The notes: generated from the letters alone by a model not told the origin. A DNA stretch of 64,000 bases from Raphanus sativus (GCF_000801105.2 NC_079514.1:17462293-17526292); one strand, 5' to 3'. Numbered from the stretch's first letter, positions 11,779 through 24,082 are shown. Translations and numbers: made by a program.

Positions 11779-11965
11779 CTAGTGCATTCCGGCGCTATGC
11801 GCCGTGTTCGTATGCTGTATTCTTACATGAATTTATAATTTATTATATGACCTTAGTAAATAAAATATTCTAAAAATATGAAAATAAAAATATGTTAAAA
11901 TTATATTTGATCTTTTTGATAGTGCTTAGCGATCATAGTGTATTACTTTGTTAACCGAACAATCA
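11779..11965 (-). mobile_element. Truncated Helitron, 3' part (same family as 47988-48505)
   Basis: On the minus strand a CGGCGC/GCGCCG stem (11790-11804, 3-nt loop) is followed by GGAATGCA and CTAG at 11779-11782. The body matches the copy at 47988-48505 for at least 150 bp (shared words around ATGAATTTATAATTTATTATATG). It is cut off at the right where the LINE begins near 11966. The base after CTAG is C rather than the usual T. Confidence 0.6.
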
Positions 11966-12323
11966 CCTAACTTAGAGAGAGAGAGAGAGAGAGAGAGCTG
12001 TGAGAAAGTCCTCCCAGGCCCGACTCCCTAGACGGTTTACCCCGTCTGGTTTTTTCCTCTTTAGTCAATTATCCTTCTGTTTTCTTATCTCTGACTTTCT
12101 CAACCACCTTGTTTGTTACCATTTATAGTAAAATTTTCAAATTTCTCCCAGTTTTGGTTGCTGTTGTCCGGGTTCAGCCCCCACTTCCGGATCGGAGGGT
12201 CAGTGACACCGTCGCCATGGTTACTACCGGCTCCTCCTCCGTGCTCTCTTGCATCGCCAACGTGTGGCTCACCCTAACTTATCTCCCGGGAAGCCTTACG
12301 CCGCTAAGCTCCTCCGGTTAAGC
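11966..12323 (+). other. LINE 5' untranslated region
   Basis: A (GA)n run followed by GC-richer sequence unlike the surrounding AT-rich DNA. It reads continuously into 20303 onwards once the CACTA element and one AGC are removed. The 70-residue frame at 12109 is considered chance. Confidence 0.45.
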
Positions 12324-12339
12324 CACTACAAGAAAACAC

Positions 12340-12680
12340 GGCCTTAGCGACGAAAGTTAGCGACAAAATAATTTCCTCGTAAAATTACGTCGGCTTTACG
12401 AGGAATTTACGTGAAAAGACAATAAACACGTAATTTCGTCGTTAAATAACGACGAAACAATTTCGTCGTAAACCAAACGTAATGTAACGTAACGTCGTAT
12501 TTACGAGGAAACAGCATTTCGTCGTAATGAACACGTAAAACTTAACGTGTGATTAACGAGGAATATTTTACGAGGTTTTTGCGAGTTCAACCTAATTTTA
12601 GGTGAGACACGTTTTTTATCTAGTCTACCACCCATATTTCGTCGTTAATTCGTAGTAAAATCTCACCTACCAATTTCGAA
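12340..12680. repeat. Left subterminal repeat array of the CACTA element
   Basis: Many short copies of TTTACGAGGAA, TTTCGTCGTAA and ACGTAA in both orientations. In En/Spm such subterminal motifs bind the TNPA protein; that role is inferred here from position and family. Confidence 0.75.
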
Positions 12681-12725
12681 TTTTCCTATAAATATGTCAT
12701 TTGTGTTTCATTTGAAACACACCAC

Positions 12726-15700
12726 ATGCAAAAGGAAAAAAAATCTAAAAACGTGAAAGAAAAAAAAATGTCCGGTGGTGGAAATTATTATGAGTTGTGG
12801 AGGTGGATGTACACGCATAGAGATGCTAACGGGAGAGTGACGAAAGAGTATCTGGAAGGACTAGAGACATTTATGCATCAAGCAGATTCTACACCGCTCG
12901 CCCAGGAAAGCGGTAAGATGTTTTGTCCTTGTCGGAAATGCAACAATTCAAAACTGGCAACTCGTGAAAATGTTTGGAAGCATTTAAAAAATAGAGGTTT
13001 CATGCCAAATTACTATATCTGGTTTCAACATGGAGAAGGTTATAATTATGAGAATGAAGCTAGTAGTAGTAATAGCAATTTTCAGAATGAACGGGTTGAT
13101 CATTTGCATAATCAACATAGATACCATCAGGAGGAGCAGATGGTAGATAATTATGATAGGGTTCATGATATGGTAGCTGATGCATTTGTTGCTCATGATG
13201 ATGATGAAGTTGAATAACCTAACATAGATGCAAAAAAGTTTTATGAAATGTTAGATGCTGCGAATCAGCCACTTTACAGTGGCTGTAGAGAAGGTCTCTC
13301 TAAATTGTCGTTGGCTGCTAGAATGATGAGTATTAAAACTGATCATAATCTACCTGAAAGTTGCATGAATGCATGGACAGACTTGTTTAAAGAGTATTTG
13401 CCGGAAGACAATGTCTCTGCTGATTCTTATTATGAGATTCAGAAACTAGTTTATAGTCTTGGGTTGCCTTCTGAGATGATAGACGTTTGCATCGACAACT
13501 GCATGCTCTACTGGGGAGATGATGAGAAGTTAGAAGAGTGTCGATTCTGCAAGAAGCCACGATTCAAACCGCAAGGACGAGGACGTAATAGGGTACCGTA
13601 CCAAAGGATGTGGTACCTACCAATTACCGACATATTGAAAAGATTGTACCAATCTGAGGAGACTGCTGGAAAAATGAGATGGCATGCCGAGCATACTCAG
13701 ACGGATGGTGAGATGAGTCATCCATCAGATGCAAGAGCTTGGAAACATTTTAACAAAACATATCCACAATTCGCTAGCAATAGCCGAAATGTGTATATGG
13801 GATTATGCACGGATGGATTTAGTCCCTTCGGTATGTCAGGGAGACAATATTCATTGTGGCCAGTCTTTATGACGCCATACAACCTGCCCCCAGATATGTG
13901 CATGCAACGGGAGTTTCTGTTCTTGACGATATTAATACCTGGTCCAAACCATCCAAAAAGGTCTCTGGATGTCTTTCTACAGCCACTGATAAAAGAGTTG
14001 AAAGATTTGTGGTCAACAGGGGTGAGGACGTACGACTGCTCAACGAAGACGAATTTTACGATGCGAGCGATGCTTTTGTGGACCATAAGTGACTTTCCTG
14101 CTTATGGGATGTTGTCTGGGTGGACTACACATGGGAGATTATCTTGTCCATATTGTAATGGAACGACAGATGCATTTCAGCTGAAGAACGGTAGGAAGAC
14201 AAGTTGGTTTGATTGTCACCGTCGATTTCTTCCCATTAACCATCCTTATCGAAGAAACAAGAAATTGTTTAGGCAGAAAGGGGTTGTGAGAGACATTCCT
14301 CCGTATTTAACTGGAGAACAAATTGAACAGCAAATCGATTACTACGGAGCTCAAGAAACAGTTGGTTGTGGTGGTAATTGGCATGTTTCCGGTAATATGC
14401 CTGATTATTATGGAGTTCAGCACAACTGGCACAAGAAGAGTATATTTTGGAGTTGCCGTATTGGAAGGATCTTCTTTTGCGCCACAACCTAGATGTGATG
14501 CATATTGAGAAGAATTTTTTTGAGAACATCATGAATACAATATTGAATGTTCCTGGGAAGACAAAAGACAATCAAAAATCGAGGTTGGATTTGCCTGATA
14601 TTTGCTCAAGACCCGAGTTACACATAAAAAGCAATGGACAAGTTCCTGTACCGGTATTCAGATTATCTTCAGAACAAAAGTCGGTCTTGTTCAACTGGGT
14701 TGCATCAGCAGTGAAGTTTCCTGATGGGTATGTTTCAAACCTCTCTAGATGTGTTGAAAAGGGCCAAAAGTTCTCCCGATGAAGAGTCATGATTGTCATG
14801 TCTTTATGCAAAGACTACTTCCCTTTGCATTTGCGGAGCTACTTCCAACAAAAGTACATGAAGCACTTGCAGGTAATATATTATTAATATTCACACTAAT
14901 TAATTTCTTAATTTATTTTTCAAAAATATGCACTAATAATTTGCTTAATTGTTTTTGGAATATATACAAAGCCATTGGAGCATTTTTCAGGGATTTGAGC
15001 ACTCGCACTCTTAAAGAGGATGTCGTAGAACAACTTCACGAGAACATTCCGATCTTATTGTGCAACTTGGAAATGATATTTCCTCCCTCATTTTTTGACG
15101 TCATGGAGCATTTAGCTGTCCACCTCCCGTATGAGGCATTGCTTCGAGGACCAGTACATTATGGATGGATGTACCAGTATGAGCTGGCCATGAAATATTT
15201 GAAGGGAAAGGCAAAAAACCTCGCAAAGGTTGAAGGTTCTATAATTGCTGGAAGTTTGACGGAAGAAACATCTCACTTCACATCGTACTACTTTGCACCT
15301 AATGTACGGACCCGACAAAGAGCTCCAAGAAGATATGATGATGGTGGTGTTGCCCCAACATATGCAGTTGCTGGTGTTCCGGATATCTTTAGCCAGATTG
15401 GGCGAATGGGTGGGAAAACGAAAGAGGTTTGGTGGTCGAGTGATGAAGACGCCCATAGTGCACACACTTACATTCTACTTAATTGTGAGGATCCATTTAT
15501 GCGTTATTTTGAAAGGTAACATATATGGAAACTTCTAAAATAATTGTAATTAAAATATATTTTTTGAATTGATGATATAACAAATAAAATATGTGCATTT
15601 TACAGCCTATTTGTTAGTCAAGTCCAAGAAGCAATCCCAGGTATATCCACAAGTGAGGTAGATAAAAGGAAAGATCGACACTTTATTAAATGGTTGAAGA

Positions 15701-16470
15701 GTCAGGTATTTACTCCAATCCGATATTTGTTTCGCCCACGGGGTGTAACGAAAGCTTAAGACGTTTGTTTCAATGTTCTCTTTAATTTAATTTTGCAGGT
15801 TGAATATGACGATCCAGATTACCCCACATGGTTTCACGAATTAGTTCAGGGTCCACTTGCAAAGGTCACCACATCACCAATGTATTTCTCACGAGGCTTT
15901 ACTTTTCATACGTACGAGTATGGTAAACACCGGGCGACCAGCAATTATAGAATTTGTGTGAAAGGCGAAACCGATTTCTACGGGATCTTGCAGGATATTA
16001 TTGAAGTGGAATTCCCTGGTTTATTGAAGCTGAAATGCGTCATATTCAAATGTGACTGGTTCGACCCCGTGGTCAACAGAGGTGTTCGATTTAACAAATT
16101 CAGTGTAGTTGCTGTCAATGGTGGACGGAGGTACAACAAATTCGAGCCTTTCATATTAGCTTCGCAAGCAGACCAAGTTAGCTTCCTACCATACCCGAGG
16201 TTGCGAGAATCTGGAATAAGTTGGTTAGCCATTATCAAAGTTACACTCTGTGGACGAATAATCGGTGGAGAAGAACCACCTTTGCAAGAAGAAAACATCA
16301 ATGAAGTCGAAGAACCTGAACAACAAATGGATGACATCCTACTCATTGATCCGCATAATCATGAGTATGAAGATCTTCCCGACGATACCACTGACGATGC
16401 TGTTGAAGACGAGTTTAATGAAAGCGATGATGTTTCTAGTGTTGAAGAGAATGATGATGTATCTGAATGA
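12726..16470 (+). pseudogene. CACTA transposase TNPD/TNP2-like, broken
   Basis: Homology in order: Transpos_assoc-type domain (12768-13120, including CPCRKCNN), transposase_21 core (13248-14800, including WHAEHTQTDGEMSHPSDA and LIPGPNHPKRSLDVFLQPLI), DUF4218-like part (14779-15515, CHVFMQRLLPFAFAELLP) and DUF4216-like C-terminus (15799-16470, acidic tail). Introns with normal borders are visible at about 14872-14970, 15516-15605 and 15706-15798. Three breaks disable it: an in-frame TAA at 13215-13217, a lost base near 14447-14450 and another near 14770. Start could be ATG 12726 or 12768. It would cut at element ends in the nucleus if intact. Confidence 0.85.
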
Positions 16471-16624
16471 TGATGTAATTTTTTAAAAATATTATTTATT
16501 TTCAGACTTAATTAATGCATTTGGGGTTTAGGGTATGGGTTTTGGTGTTTGAGATTGAGTTATAAGTTAAAGAATGTTTGAGGTTTGGTGTTTGTGGTTA
16601 AACACTTTTAGGGATTTAAACATT

Positions 16625-17700
16625 ATCGACGTTAATTCCTCGTAAACAAAAAACACGGGCCTTGAAAAATCCACGTAAGCTGATTTCGTCGTAAAGACCA
16701 CGTTAATAATAAATACGGGCCTTGCTAATTCAACGTAAGCTTGCGAGGTCTTTACGACGAAATCAGCTTACGTGGAAATAACAGGTATTTTAGCTGTTTC
16801 GTCGTAAAGAACTCGTTAATTTACGTTGATTTTACGAGTCTGCTGTAAAAATCCCTAAAACTCTAAACCCTAAACCCCAAACCTCAATCTATATATGTTT
16901 TCACTTAGCAGACACAATAAACCTGTATAATTAACATTGTATAATTAAAATAATTAAGAATTCAAAACATCAAACCCAAAATTAACATCAACTTCCTTAA
17001 CTTATAAGTGAATCATATATAAGGTTTACATTGCTAAACTCAATTCACTTAAGAAGACTTGATAAACATGCATATTTAAAATTTCTTGATTAAATTAACT
17101 AAACACATATAGATGTTACTAGTTAAGATTTTGGGGTTTGGGATTTAGGGTAAAGGGTTAGGGGTTTAGGGATTTACAAAACTACCTCGTTAAAAACTCG
17201 TAGTGAACGTGGAATCTACGACGATATATTATATATACCTTGCTAATTCCACGTAAGCTTGCGAGGTCTTTACGACGAAACCTGCTTACGTGGAATTAGC
17301 AAGGATATTTTCTATTTCGTCGTAAAGTACACGCTAGTTTACGAGGGTTTAACGTCTATTTTATGTAATCCTATACCCTAAACCCCAAACCTCAATCTAT
17401 ATATATACGGTTTCGATTCACTTAAAAAATAAATTAAACCTATATAATTACAATTTCATGATTAAAAAAATAATTAAAATTAGGAATTTGGGGTTTAGGG
17501 TTTAGGGAATGTAAAAATCAAATGCTAAATACACGGTTTCGTCGTAATATCCACGTGAAAAATAAACACGGGCCTTGCAAATTCGTCGTAAATGTGAAAA
17601 CACGGGCCTTGCAAATTCGTCGTAAACGATGACACGGGCCTTGCTGTTTCCTCGTAAGTTTACGACGAATTTACGTCCTTATGTAATCTTATATATACAC
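16625..17700. repeat. Internal motif array with two long palindromes in the CACTA element
   Basis: This 1-kb gap between the two element genes repeats the subterminal vocabulary (CGTCGTAAA, ACGGGCCTTG). It also contains telomere-like phrases such as CCCTAAACCCCAAACC. Two near-perfect inverted repeats stand out: 16671-16699 with 16747-16775 (29-bp arms) and 17238-17258 with 17284-17304 (21-bp arms). No coding frame is present. Confidence 0.75.
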
Positions 17701-17921
17701 GCGAGAACCAGCCACTTCATTTCGTCCCAATTTCCTCTCCTACACCTCTTAAGGTTCTCTCTAATCTCTCTCTAGTATTAGGTGGTTTAGTTTAGGGAAT
17801 TTAGATAGGTTTATAGTTGATTAGGTGGTTAGTGTAAAGAATTTAGATAGATTAATAGAATTTTTTGATTAGTTTGAATTCTTCTACTTGTTTTTTCTAA
17901 CAATCTGAATTTTTTTTTCAG

Positions 17922-19644
17922 ATGGTTAGAAAGAACAAGCAGAAGAAAACCCCCCACTACAGTCAGATGTTCTGTGGTGATCCTGCTGCTGGATCATCAT
18001 CTTCAGCTCCAGGTTCCTCCATCCCGGACATTGTCCCGGAGTCTCAATCACAGCCACCACCGGTTCCTCCATCTGGTGCACCACCCCCACCTACTGCACC
18101 TCAGGCGGTTCCAGACCCGGTTGCACCCGGATACATTCATCCGGAGTTGCGGGTGCCGCCGACCGCTCCTTTCGCTCGGTACATGGTTGAGGATCTTCTC
18201 GCTCAACCAGGCCGAGCCGGTTTACCGGTTTTAGACCCCGACCGACCAGAGGGGACTCTGTGGTACGTAATTTTTTTAAAAAAATATTTTTAAAATTATT
18301 AATAATTTTTTTTAATACTTTAACTTTGTTTTTTTCAGGTTTGGGGTCGACAATTCTGTCGCTACGAGCGTATCCGATATGATCAAAGGATACTTCTCCG
18401 AGCCTCACCCAAACTGGAAAAAGACGCCGCAGCACGTTAGAAACACGTGGTTCAAGATGTTTGCTGTAAGTTCTTTAAATTAATTATTTTATGTTTAATT
18501 TATATTATTAACTTTTATTTCATAAATATTTTTTAACTAATTATTAATCTTTTTGGGTTTAAAAATGCAGCAAAGATACCATTGGTCCATCGGGGTTCAC
18601 GAGGACGTGAAACGGGAGTTCATCGCAAAGGCGAAGAAGCGGTTGTTGGACACCGTAGGCAACTGGAAGGAGGACTGGATCTACAAGGGTTACAAGGACG
18701 GGCAACCCGCTGAGCTGACCAAGGAAGTCTACGATGGCCTCATCCGCTACTGGGAGCTGCCATCATCCATTGCGATCTCCAACGCCTGCTCCGCCTCTCG
18801 TAACACCAAAGACGAGCACGGCAACGGCCCGATGCTTCACTGTACGGGTCAAAAGCCCCATGCCCGTGTCCGCTTGGAAATGGTAATTAATTTCTAATTT
18901 TTTTCTCATATTAAATATTTTAATAATTAATTAATATGTATATTGATTCTAACTATTTAATTTTTAAATATTTTCAGGCCAAAGAGACGGGACAACTCCC
19001 GTCTCTTAAAGAGCTTTACGAGAGGACCCACAAGACCAAGGCGGGGGTATTTGTGGATCCGAGGTCCGAGCAAATCTACAACGATGTCGTTGCTCGGATT
19101 GAAGACCGCCAAACCCAGCTGACCCAGCAATCTCCCGATGGAATACCGGTCGTATTATCCACTCAAGAAGTGGATCAGATTTACGAGGAGGTAAAAAATT
19201 TTATTTTAACTTTTAATCTACCTTTTTAAATTATTAACATTAAACTTTATTTTTTCTTTGTAGGTCGTCCCTAAGAAAAAGGGACGTACGTTGGGAATCG
19301 GTTCCGTCAACGATATCCCAAGAGCGACATCGTCTTATGGTCAGAGACGAGCTGACGAAGTCACTGAGCTGCGAACGGAGTTAGACTCGACGCGGACTCA
19401 GTTGGCGTCGACGCAGTCGGAGTTGGAGTCCACGCGCCAATCGTTCCAAGCTCGTATGGGTGGAGTGGAGGGGTTTCTGGAAGTTATATCTTCTGGAAAT
19501 CCCCAATGGGAGGAGTTGTTGGCGGATATGCGACGACGGAACCCGGTTCCCGAGCCTTCTCGTACTCAGCAGCAAGAGGAGGAACTACAGAGGAGGAGTG
19601 AAGACCTCTACCGGGAAACGATCCACCGCCCTCGCCCGACTTAG
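17922..19644 (+). CDS. TNPA-like CACTA-encoded protein (Ptta/En/Spm transposase_24 type)
   Basis: Five exons join in frame: 17922-18262, 18339-18465, 18571-18882, 18978-19190 and 19264-19644, with GT-AG borders, giving 457 residues and no stop. The N-terminus is proline/serine-rich. The middle has the plant Ptta/En/Spm pattern ([51 protein letters not shown]). The C-terminus is a likely coiled coil (heptad-like [20 protein letters not shown]). In En/Spm the equivalent product binds subterminal repeats and assists excision. It is intact while its transposase partner is broken. Exon borders are by eye. Confidence 0.82.
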
Positions 19645-19849
19645 TTTTTTTTTGTTGTGTAATATTAAAATTCTAAACTTTTATTTATATTATAATATTT
19701 TTGGTTTCTATTTATTCCAAATTTTTAATATTTTCGCATTAATAATTATTTATATTTCTAATATTTTTGAAATAATTATTTAAATCTATATTATTAAAAA
19801 TTTAAATTTTAAAAATAAATTCAGTTATACAAATCGAAGCAAATTCCTC

Positions 19850-20299
19850 GTTAACTCACGAGGATTTAACGTGTAAAGTTGACGTGTCCTTAACGACGAA
19901 AGCTTACGACAAAACTACGTGTCATGTTTTACGTTTTCTTTACGACGAAATATTACGTCTGCTTTACGTGTAATTCTACGTTTCTTTTACGAGTAATTCT
20001 ACGTCTACCTTACGAGGAAACTTTACGTGTGTTTTACGAGGAAAGCTTACGTGTCTCTTACGTGGAAAGTTAACGTCTACTTTACGTGGAAATTTACGTC
20101 TCCTTTACGACGAATATTTAACCTTTCTTTTACGACGAAATGGCTCCCTCGCACTTTTACGATGAAATGGCGATGAAATATCCGTTACGACCAAACTTTA
20201 ACGACGATATGCGTTTCCTCGCTAAATCGTCGTAAAGACGTATTTACGACGATTTAGCGAGGAAACTGGTCGTCGTTAAAATCGTGTTTTCTTGTAGTG
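19850..20299. repeat. Right subterminal repeat array of the CACTA element
   Basis: Dense, roughly 20-bp spaced variants of TTTACGACGAAA, TTACGTGGAAA and TTACGAGGAA up to the right terminus, mirroring the left array. Probable TNPA binding region by family analogy. Confidence 0.75.
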
Positions 20300-20439
20300 A
20301 GCGACGCTCTGTAATGACTGTGCTCTGTCAATAGAGTTCCAAAGTCTCCTCTTACAACTCTCCGACTGTTTTAAGTTTACCTTACTCTGTTATAGAGCTT
20401 TGTTACTACTCTCTTTCTACTCTGACTACTGAAGACAAG

Positions 20440-21780
20440 ATGTCTAAAAGATACTCGAGAACATATAAGGAGAAGTGGGTGGCAAAACCTAGCCCCCTTC
20501 CACCCGCAAGCGTTCTCCCAGTCCCCCTCGTAAACAGCCTCCCATCGAAATCTCCGATACAGATAAGGATGCTCTGATAGCCAACAATCTCCTCACTATC
20601 ATCGGTAGAGTAACAAATCCCCGTTTCAAACGAGCTTGAGCTGTAGTTGATATCATGCCCCAGATTTGGAATCTCGAAGGGAGAGTCGAGGGCAGAGACC
20701 TCGGACCTGAACTCTTCCAATTCCGGTTTAAATCTGAGAGTGACTTACTCTCGGTCCTGGCGAAAGGACCCTATCACCATAAGCGTTGGATGCTTCTCCT
20801 TTAGAGATGGGAACCTATAGTCTCTCCAACTTTCCCATCCACGATCTCCTTTTGGATTCAAATTCATGGCATCCCACTGCATTACTGTTCGGATCAGGCC
20901 CTCAATACTATTGGAAGTGTACTTGGTCACGTCTCAGTGCGTGATATTCGAGAGTCCAGAATCAGGGAGATGTCAACGACTTACTACCACTAGAGATGAA
21001 GTCGGAAATTGAGCTGCCTTCTGGAGAGATCACAGAGATCGAGTTTGAATACATTAAAATGGAGAAGCCGTAGCTCTTACCTCCGGTTTGAAGGGTCTCA
21101 TCATAGACCGCTTGTCACGTGTTTCAACTCCACCGGACCGAAAAACAGGGTCTCTTTCGGTTTAATCGATCCCTCACTGAAAACGAGGAGATCACGGACC
21201 TGGTTGCTGCCTCATGGAACCATTCCTCCCTGGGCTCAGTTATTGCTAAGCCTAATGCTTGCCGGGGCAATATCATCCAATGGACTAAAGAGCGCGATAA
21301 AAAGGCAAATCAGTTGATCTCGGAAACAAAAGCGGCATTTGACGAAGCGCTCTCATCACCTCTACCGGACGTTCTCACCAACATCGTCCGATCTCATTCA
21401 TCTGACATCGCCCAATACCGTTCCATCCACATCGACCGATACTTTTTAGTACCCGGCGACCAACATCATTCATCCGACATCGATCGATACCGCATATCGC
21501 ACATCGATCGATACTGAGCCACAGAACACGGTCCTCAAGCTGGTTCTTGGATGTGGAGAAAGATGTTGAAGTTAAGAGTTGTTGCTAAGTCTTTTTACAG
21601 GAAAGAGCTGGGAAAGGGTAGGCATACTTCCTTCTGGTACGAAAGATGGTCAGATAGAGGTGTGCTATCTGAGTTTCTGGGTGAGAGAGGCATTATAGAT
21701 ATGGGTGTTATAAAGGAAGCCACAGTTGAGGAAGCAGTCTTAAACACTCAGAGAAGGAGAAGGCATCGAACATGGTTACT
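20440..21780 (+). pseudogene. LINE ORF1/ORF2 relic
   Basis: After the CACTA element the LINE resumes with MSKRYSRTYKEKWVAKPSPL at about 20440, an ORF1-like start that soon meets stops. Around 21119-21370 a frame reads ITDLVAASWN and ACRGNIIQWTKERDKKANQL. This matches the linker between endonuclease and reverse transcriptase in plant LINE ORF2. From 21545 another frame reads WMWRKMLKLR and SFWYERWSDRGVLSEFLG, the segment just before the zf-RVT domain. The RT core between them is missing. At 21385-21520 a gypsy-like SSDIDRY/HIDRY stretch with ATCGATCGAT sits in the gap, so the deletion junction has picked up foreign sequence. Confidence 0.6.
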
Positions 21781-23220
21781 TGATATGCTATTTATTTTAT
21801 CTTATTTTACTTATAAGTTATATATGTTTTCAAAGGTTTTATATGCATTTCGTAGCTTTTTTAGAGATATTACAGGTTTAGGTACCCATTGGAGTAAAGT
21901 GATGATTATGGAGCAATTTGGAACCTTTTTGGGAGACATTGCATTTCACCGTCGTGGAACTGATTACTGAAGAGAGAATCGACCGATGTATTAACACCAG
22001 TATCGATCGACAGATTAACACACACGTCGATCGATTATCTATTCGCCATATCGGTCTATGCAGAGCCATTCGCGATTAATGAAGATTAGAGGAATTACCA
22101 GTTTTACCCAAAAGTTATCATATTTTCACCATACACCCTGGTCGCTTGTTATGCCATATTATTAGGATTTTGTACTATTTAAAAGGGAGGCTCTCATTGA
22201 GAGAAAGGCAAGCAACAAAAGGAGGCCACAAGCAAGTCACAAGGGAGTCACCAAGGGAAGAGAAGCAAAGCTTGGAGAATTAGTTGGAGAAGGAGACTTT
22301 TATCTTGGAGAGAGAGATCTGAACTTCATAAACAAAGAAGATTTTGAACTCCTTTTGTTTTCTTACTCTATTATTTGTTTTCATTAAGTTTTATTTAAAG
22401 TATTATTCAGACCATCATGATCATGCTTCTTATGAATATGTCTGAGTAGTCTTACTGTTAGATTTAGGTTTATCAAAGGTTGACTTATCTATTGCTGATC
22501 ATAACATGATTGTTAGGGTGTTTTAATAGTTCTTTCATTCTAGTTGTGCTTATTGCTAAGTAAATGATTGATCACCCTTGACTTAGATCTTAGGATTAAT
22601 TTACTCAGGCGAAGGCATGGTAAATTACCTGAAAATAAACTAGACTGATCTAATTTACTAGCTAAAGACGGAAGTTGCCCCAGTGAATCTGAGAACCCAT
22701 CAAACATGTTCGGTAAAGCTTACTGGAAGGATCATCGATCGATGCGACAATATTAGTCGCATCGATCGATTATCTGAAAGGCATATCGATCGATTGTCAT
22801 CAAGGCATATCGATGGATGCTTTCTCTAGACATGCCAGACGAAAGTTGACTGACTTGAGATCCAGCTGTTAGAAAATCATATAGATTATTCCTAAGAAGT
22901 TTAAGTTCGAGAACAACTCATATTTAAAACCCTGATAATCCATTAAAGCAACATACTTGTAAATACTTGAGCTTTTTCCTGAATCTAGCTACTTTCCCTA
23001 ATTGATAACAAAACTCATTACAATCAATCTAACAATTGTCATGTTCAATCCAGCACTCATTTAATTTACTGTCTTAAAACCATTCGATCTAGCTTTATTT
23101 CGAAGACTATAAAATCTATTGTGTAATCCAAGAGTCTCTGTGGATTTGATCCCTAAGTATCACATCTGAACCTCTTTTGATGAGAGTAAAGATGCTCTAG
23201 GGTAATTTGAGCACGTATCA
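21781..23220 (+). repeat. Solo LTR of a TCGATCGAT-type gypsy family
   Basis: The 1440-bp block begins TGATATGC and ends CGTATCA, with the 5-bp duplication TTACT on each side (21776-21780 and 23221-23225). It interrupts a LINE frame that continues on the other side. It contains the family's ATCGATCGAT words (about 22736-22810) and is homologous to 37776-39083 and, inverted, to 36000-37284. The absence of internal sequence with a matching duplication means LTR-LTR recombination removed the body. Confidence 0.87.
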
Positions 23221-23225
23221 TTACT

Positions 23226-23890
23226 TAATGACATTGAATCAGATCTGGACATTATGGCAAAGAAATATAAGCTTGGAGAAGGATGATGTCAGTCTCTGGA
23301 GAAGGATGTCGAGATTCAAGCAGAAATTCTAAACTCATGAGACTTGGATGTTGTTAAGAGAGACCAAGACACATTGCATTTGGGCTCGAAGTATTTGGTT
23401 CTCTCAAGCTACGCCAAAGTTCGCCTTCATGGCATGGTTATCGATGTTGGATAGAATGTTGACATTGGACAGAGTTGCTAGATGGAGGCAAGGGACTTGA
23501 TGCAACGTGTGTTCTCTCCAAGAATGCCCCTGAATCGAGAAACCATCTTTTCTTTGAGTGTTCCTATTTCACTCAGGTGTGGGAGCATATCACCAAAGGA
23601 ATAATGCGAAACTCTTTTACGAATGTTTGGTCCGAGATACTGATTCTTATTACAGATAAGACTATGGAGAAGAAGAGTCTGTTCTGTATTAGATATGCAT
23701 TTCAGGTGATTTTATATGCGTTGTGGAGAGAACGAAATAAAATTAAACATGGTGATAAGCTGCTGCCGATGTCAGTGCTGAAGAGATGATTGATAAGGGG
23801 ATTAGAAACAAGATTAACCTGATGAGAACAAAGGGGCTTAAGGGAATATATGAGCTTATGCAGTATTGGTGTCTGTCTAGAATGTAAATA
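23226..23890 (+). pseudogene. LINE ORF2 3' end, zf-RVT remnant
   Basis: Downstream of the solo LTR several frames together show RETKTHCIWARSIWFSQATP, FECSYFTQVWEHITKGI and LWRERNKIKHGDKLLP. These are the order and motifs of the zinc-binding region at the end of plant LINE RT (zf-RVT). Stops and frame changes show decay. The 104-residue frame at 23475-23789 is the best preserved piece. Confidence 0.7.
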
Positions 23891-24035
23891 GCTCTATAGC
23901 ATTATGAGGTTTGGTAGTAGAAAAGTTTTGATAGTAGTACTTTGTAAGTAAAAAAGTTGCACTTGAGGTATAAAGGTTTTTTTGAAAATAAATTTAACAT
24001 ATTCAAAAAAAATAATAATAAAGGATTCATATTGT

Positions 24036-24082
24036 AAAGAATATATCTAACATTTAGCAAAAAAAAAAGAATATATCTAACA
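24036..24082 (+). repeat. Micro-retroposition scar (17-bp duplication)
   Basis: AAAGAATATATCTAACA occurs at 24036-24052 and 24066-24082, flanking TTTAGCAAAAAAA. A short A-ending insert between long perfect duplications is what target-primed reverse transcription leaves when nearly all of the element is lost. Confidence 0.6.

Larger units (their letters stand above)
12324..20299 (+). mobile_element. CACTA (En/Spm-type) transposon, complete ends
   Basis: The left end reads CACTACAAGAAAACACGGCC and the right end is the inverted repeat CACTACAAGAAAACACG of the same terminus. Both are flanked by the 3-bp duplication AGC (12321-12323 and 20300-20302). The 7976-bp body carries a TNPD/TNP2-like transposase region, a TNPA-like second gene in the same direction, and arrays of CGTCGTAAA/TTACGAGGAA motifs just inside both ends. 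Because the transposase is broken, it can probably move only with help from another copy. Confidence 0.93.
11966..24021 (+). mobile_element. Decayed LINE split by a CACTA element and a solo LTR
   Basis: The LINE starts at a GA repeat and GC-rich 5' region (11966-12323) and resumes after the CACTA element at 20303 with an ORF1-like start. It continues through ORF2 pieces to 21780 and resumes after the solo LTR at 23226. It ends in A-rich sequence near 24003-24021. ORF1 and ORF2 are full of stops and the endonuclease and RT core is missing. Order of events: LINE first, then CACTA and LTR insertions, each with its own target duplication. Confidence 0.65.

Noticed and set aside
12109..12321. 70-codon frame before the CACTA element
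   Set aside because: GC-rich LINE 5' region; no homology and it is cut by the CACTA insertion.
20406..20930. Minus-strand frames of 104 and 61 codons
   Set aside because: Antisense of the LINE ORF1 relic; no motif.
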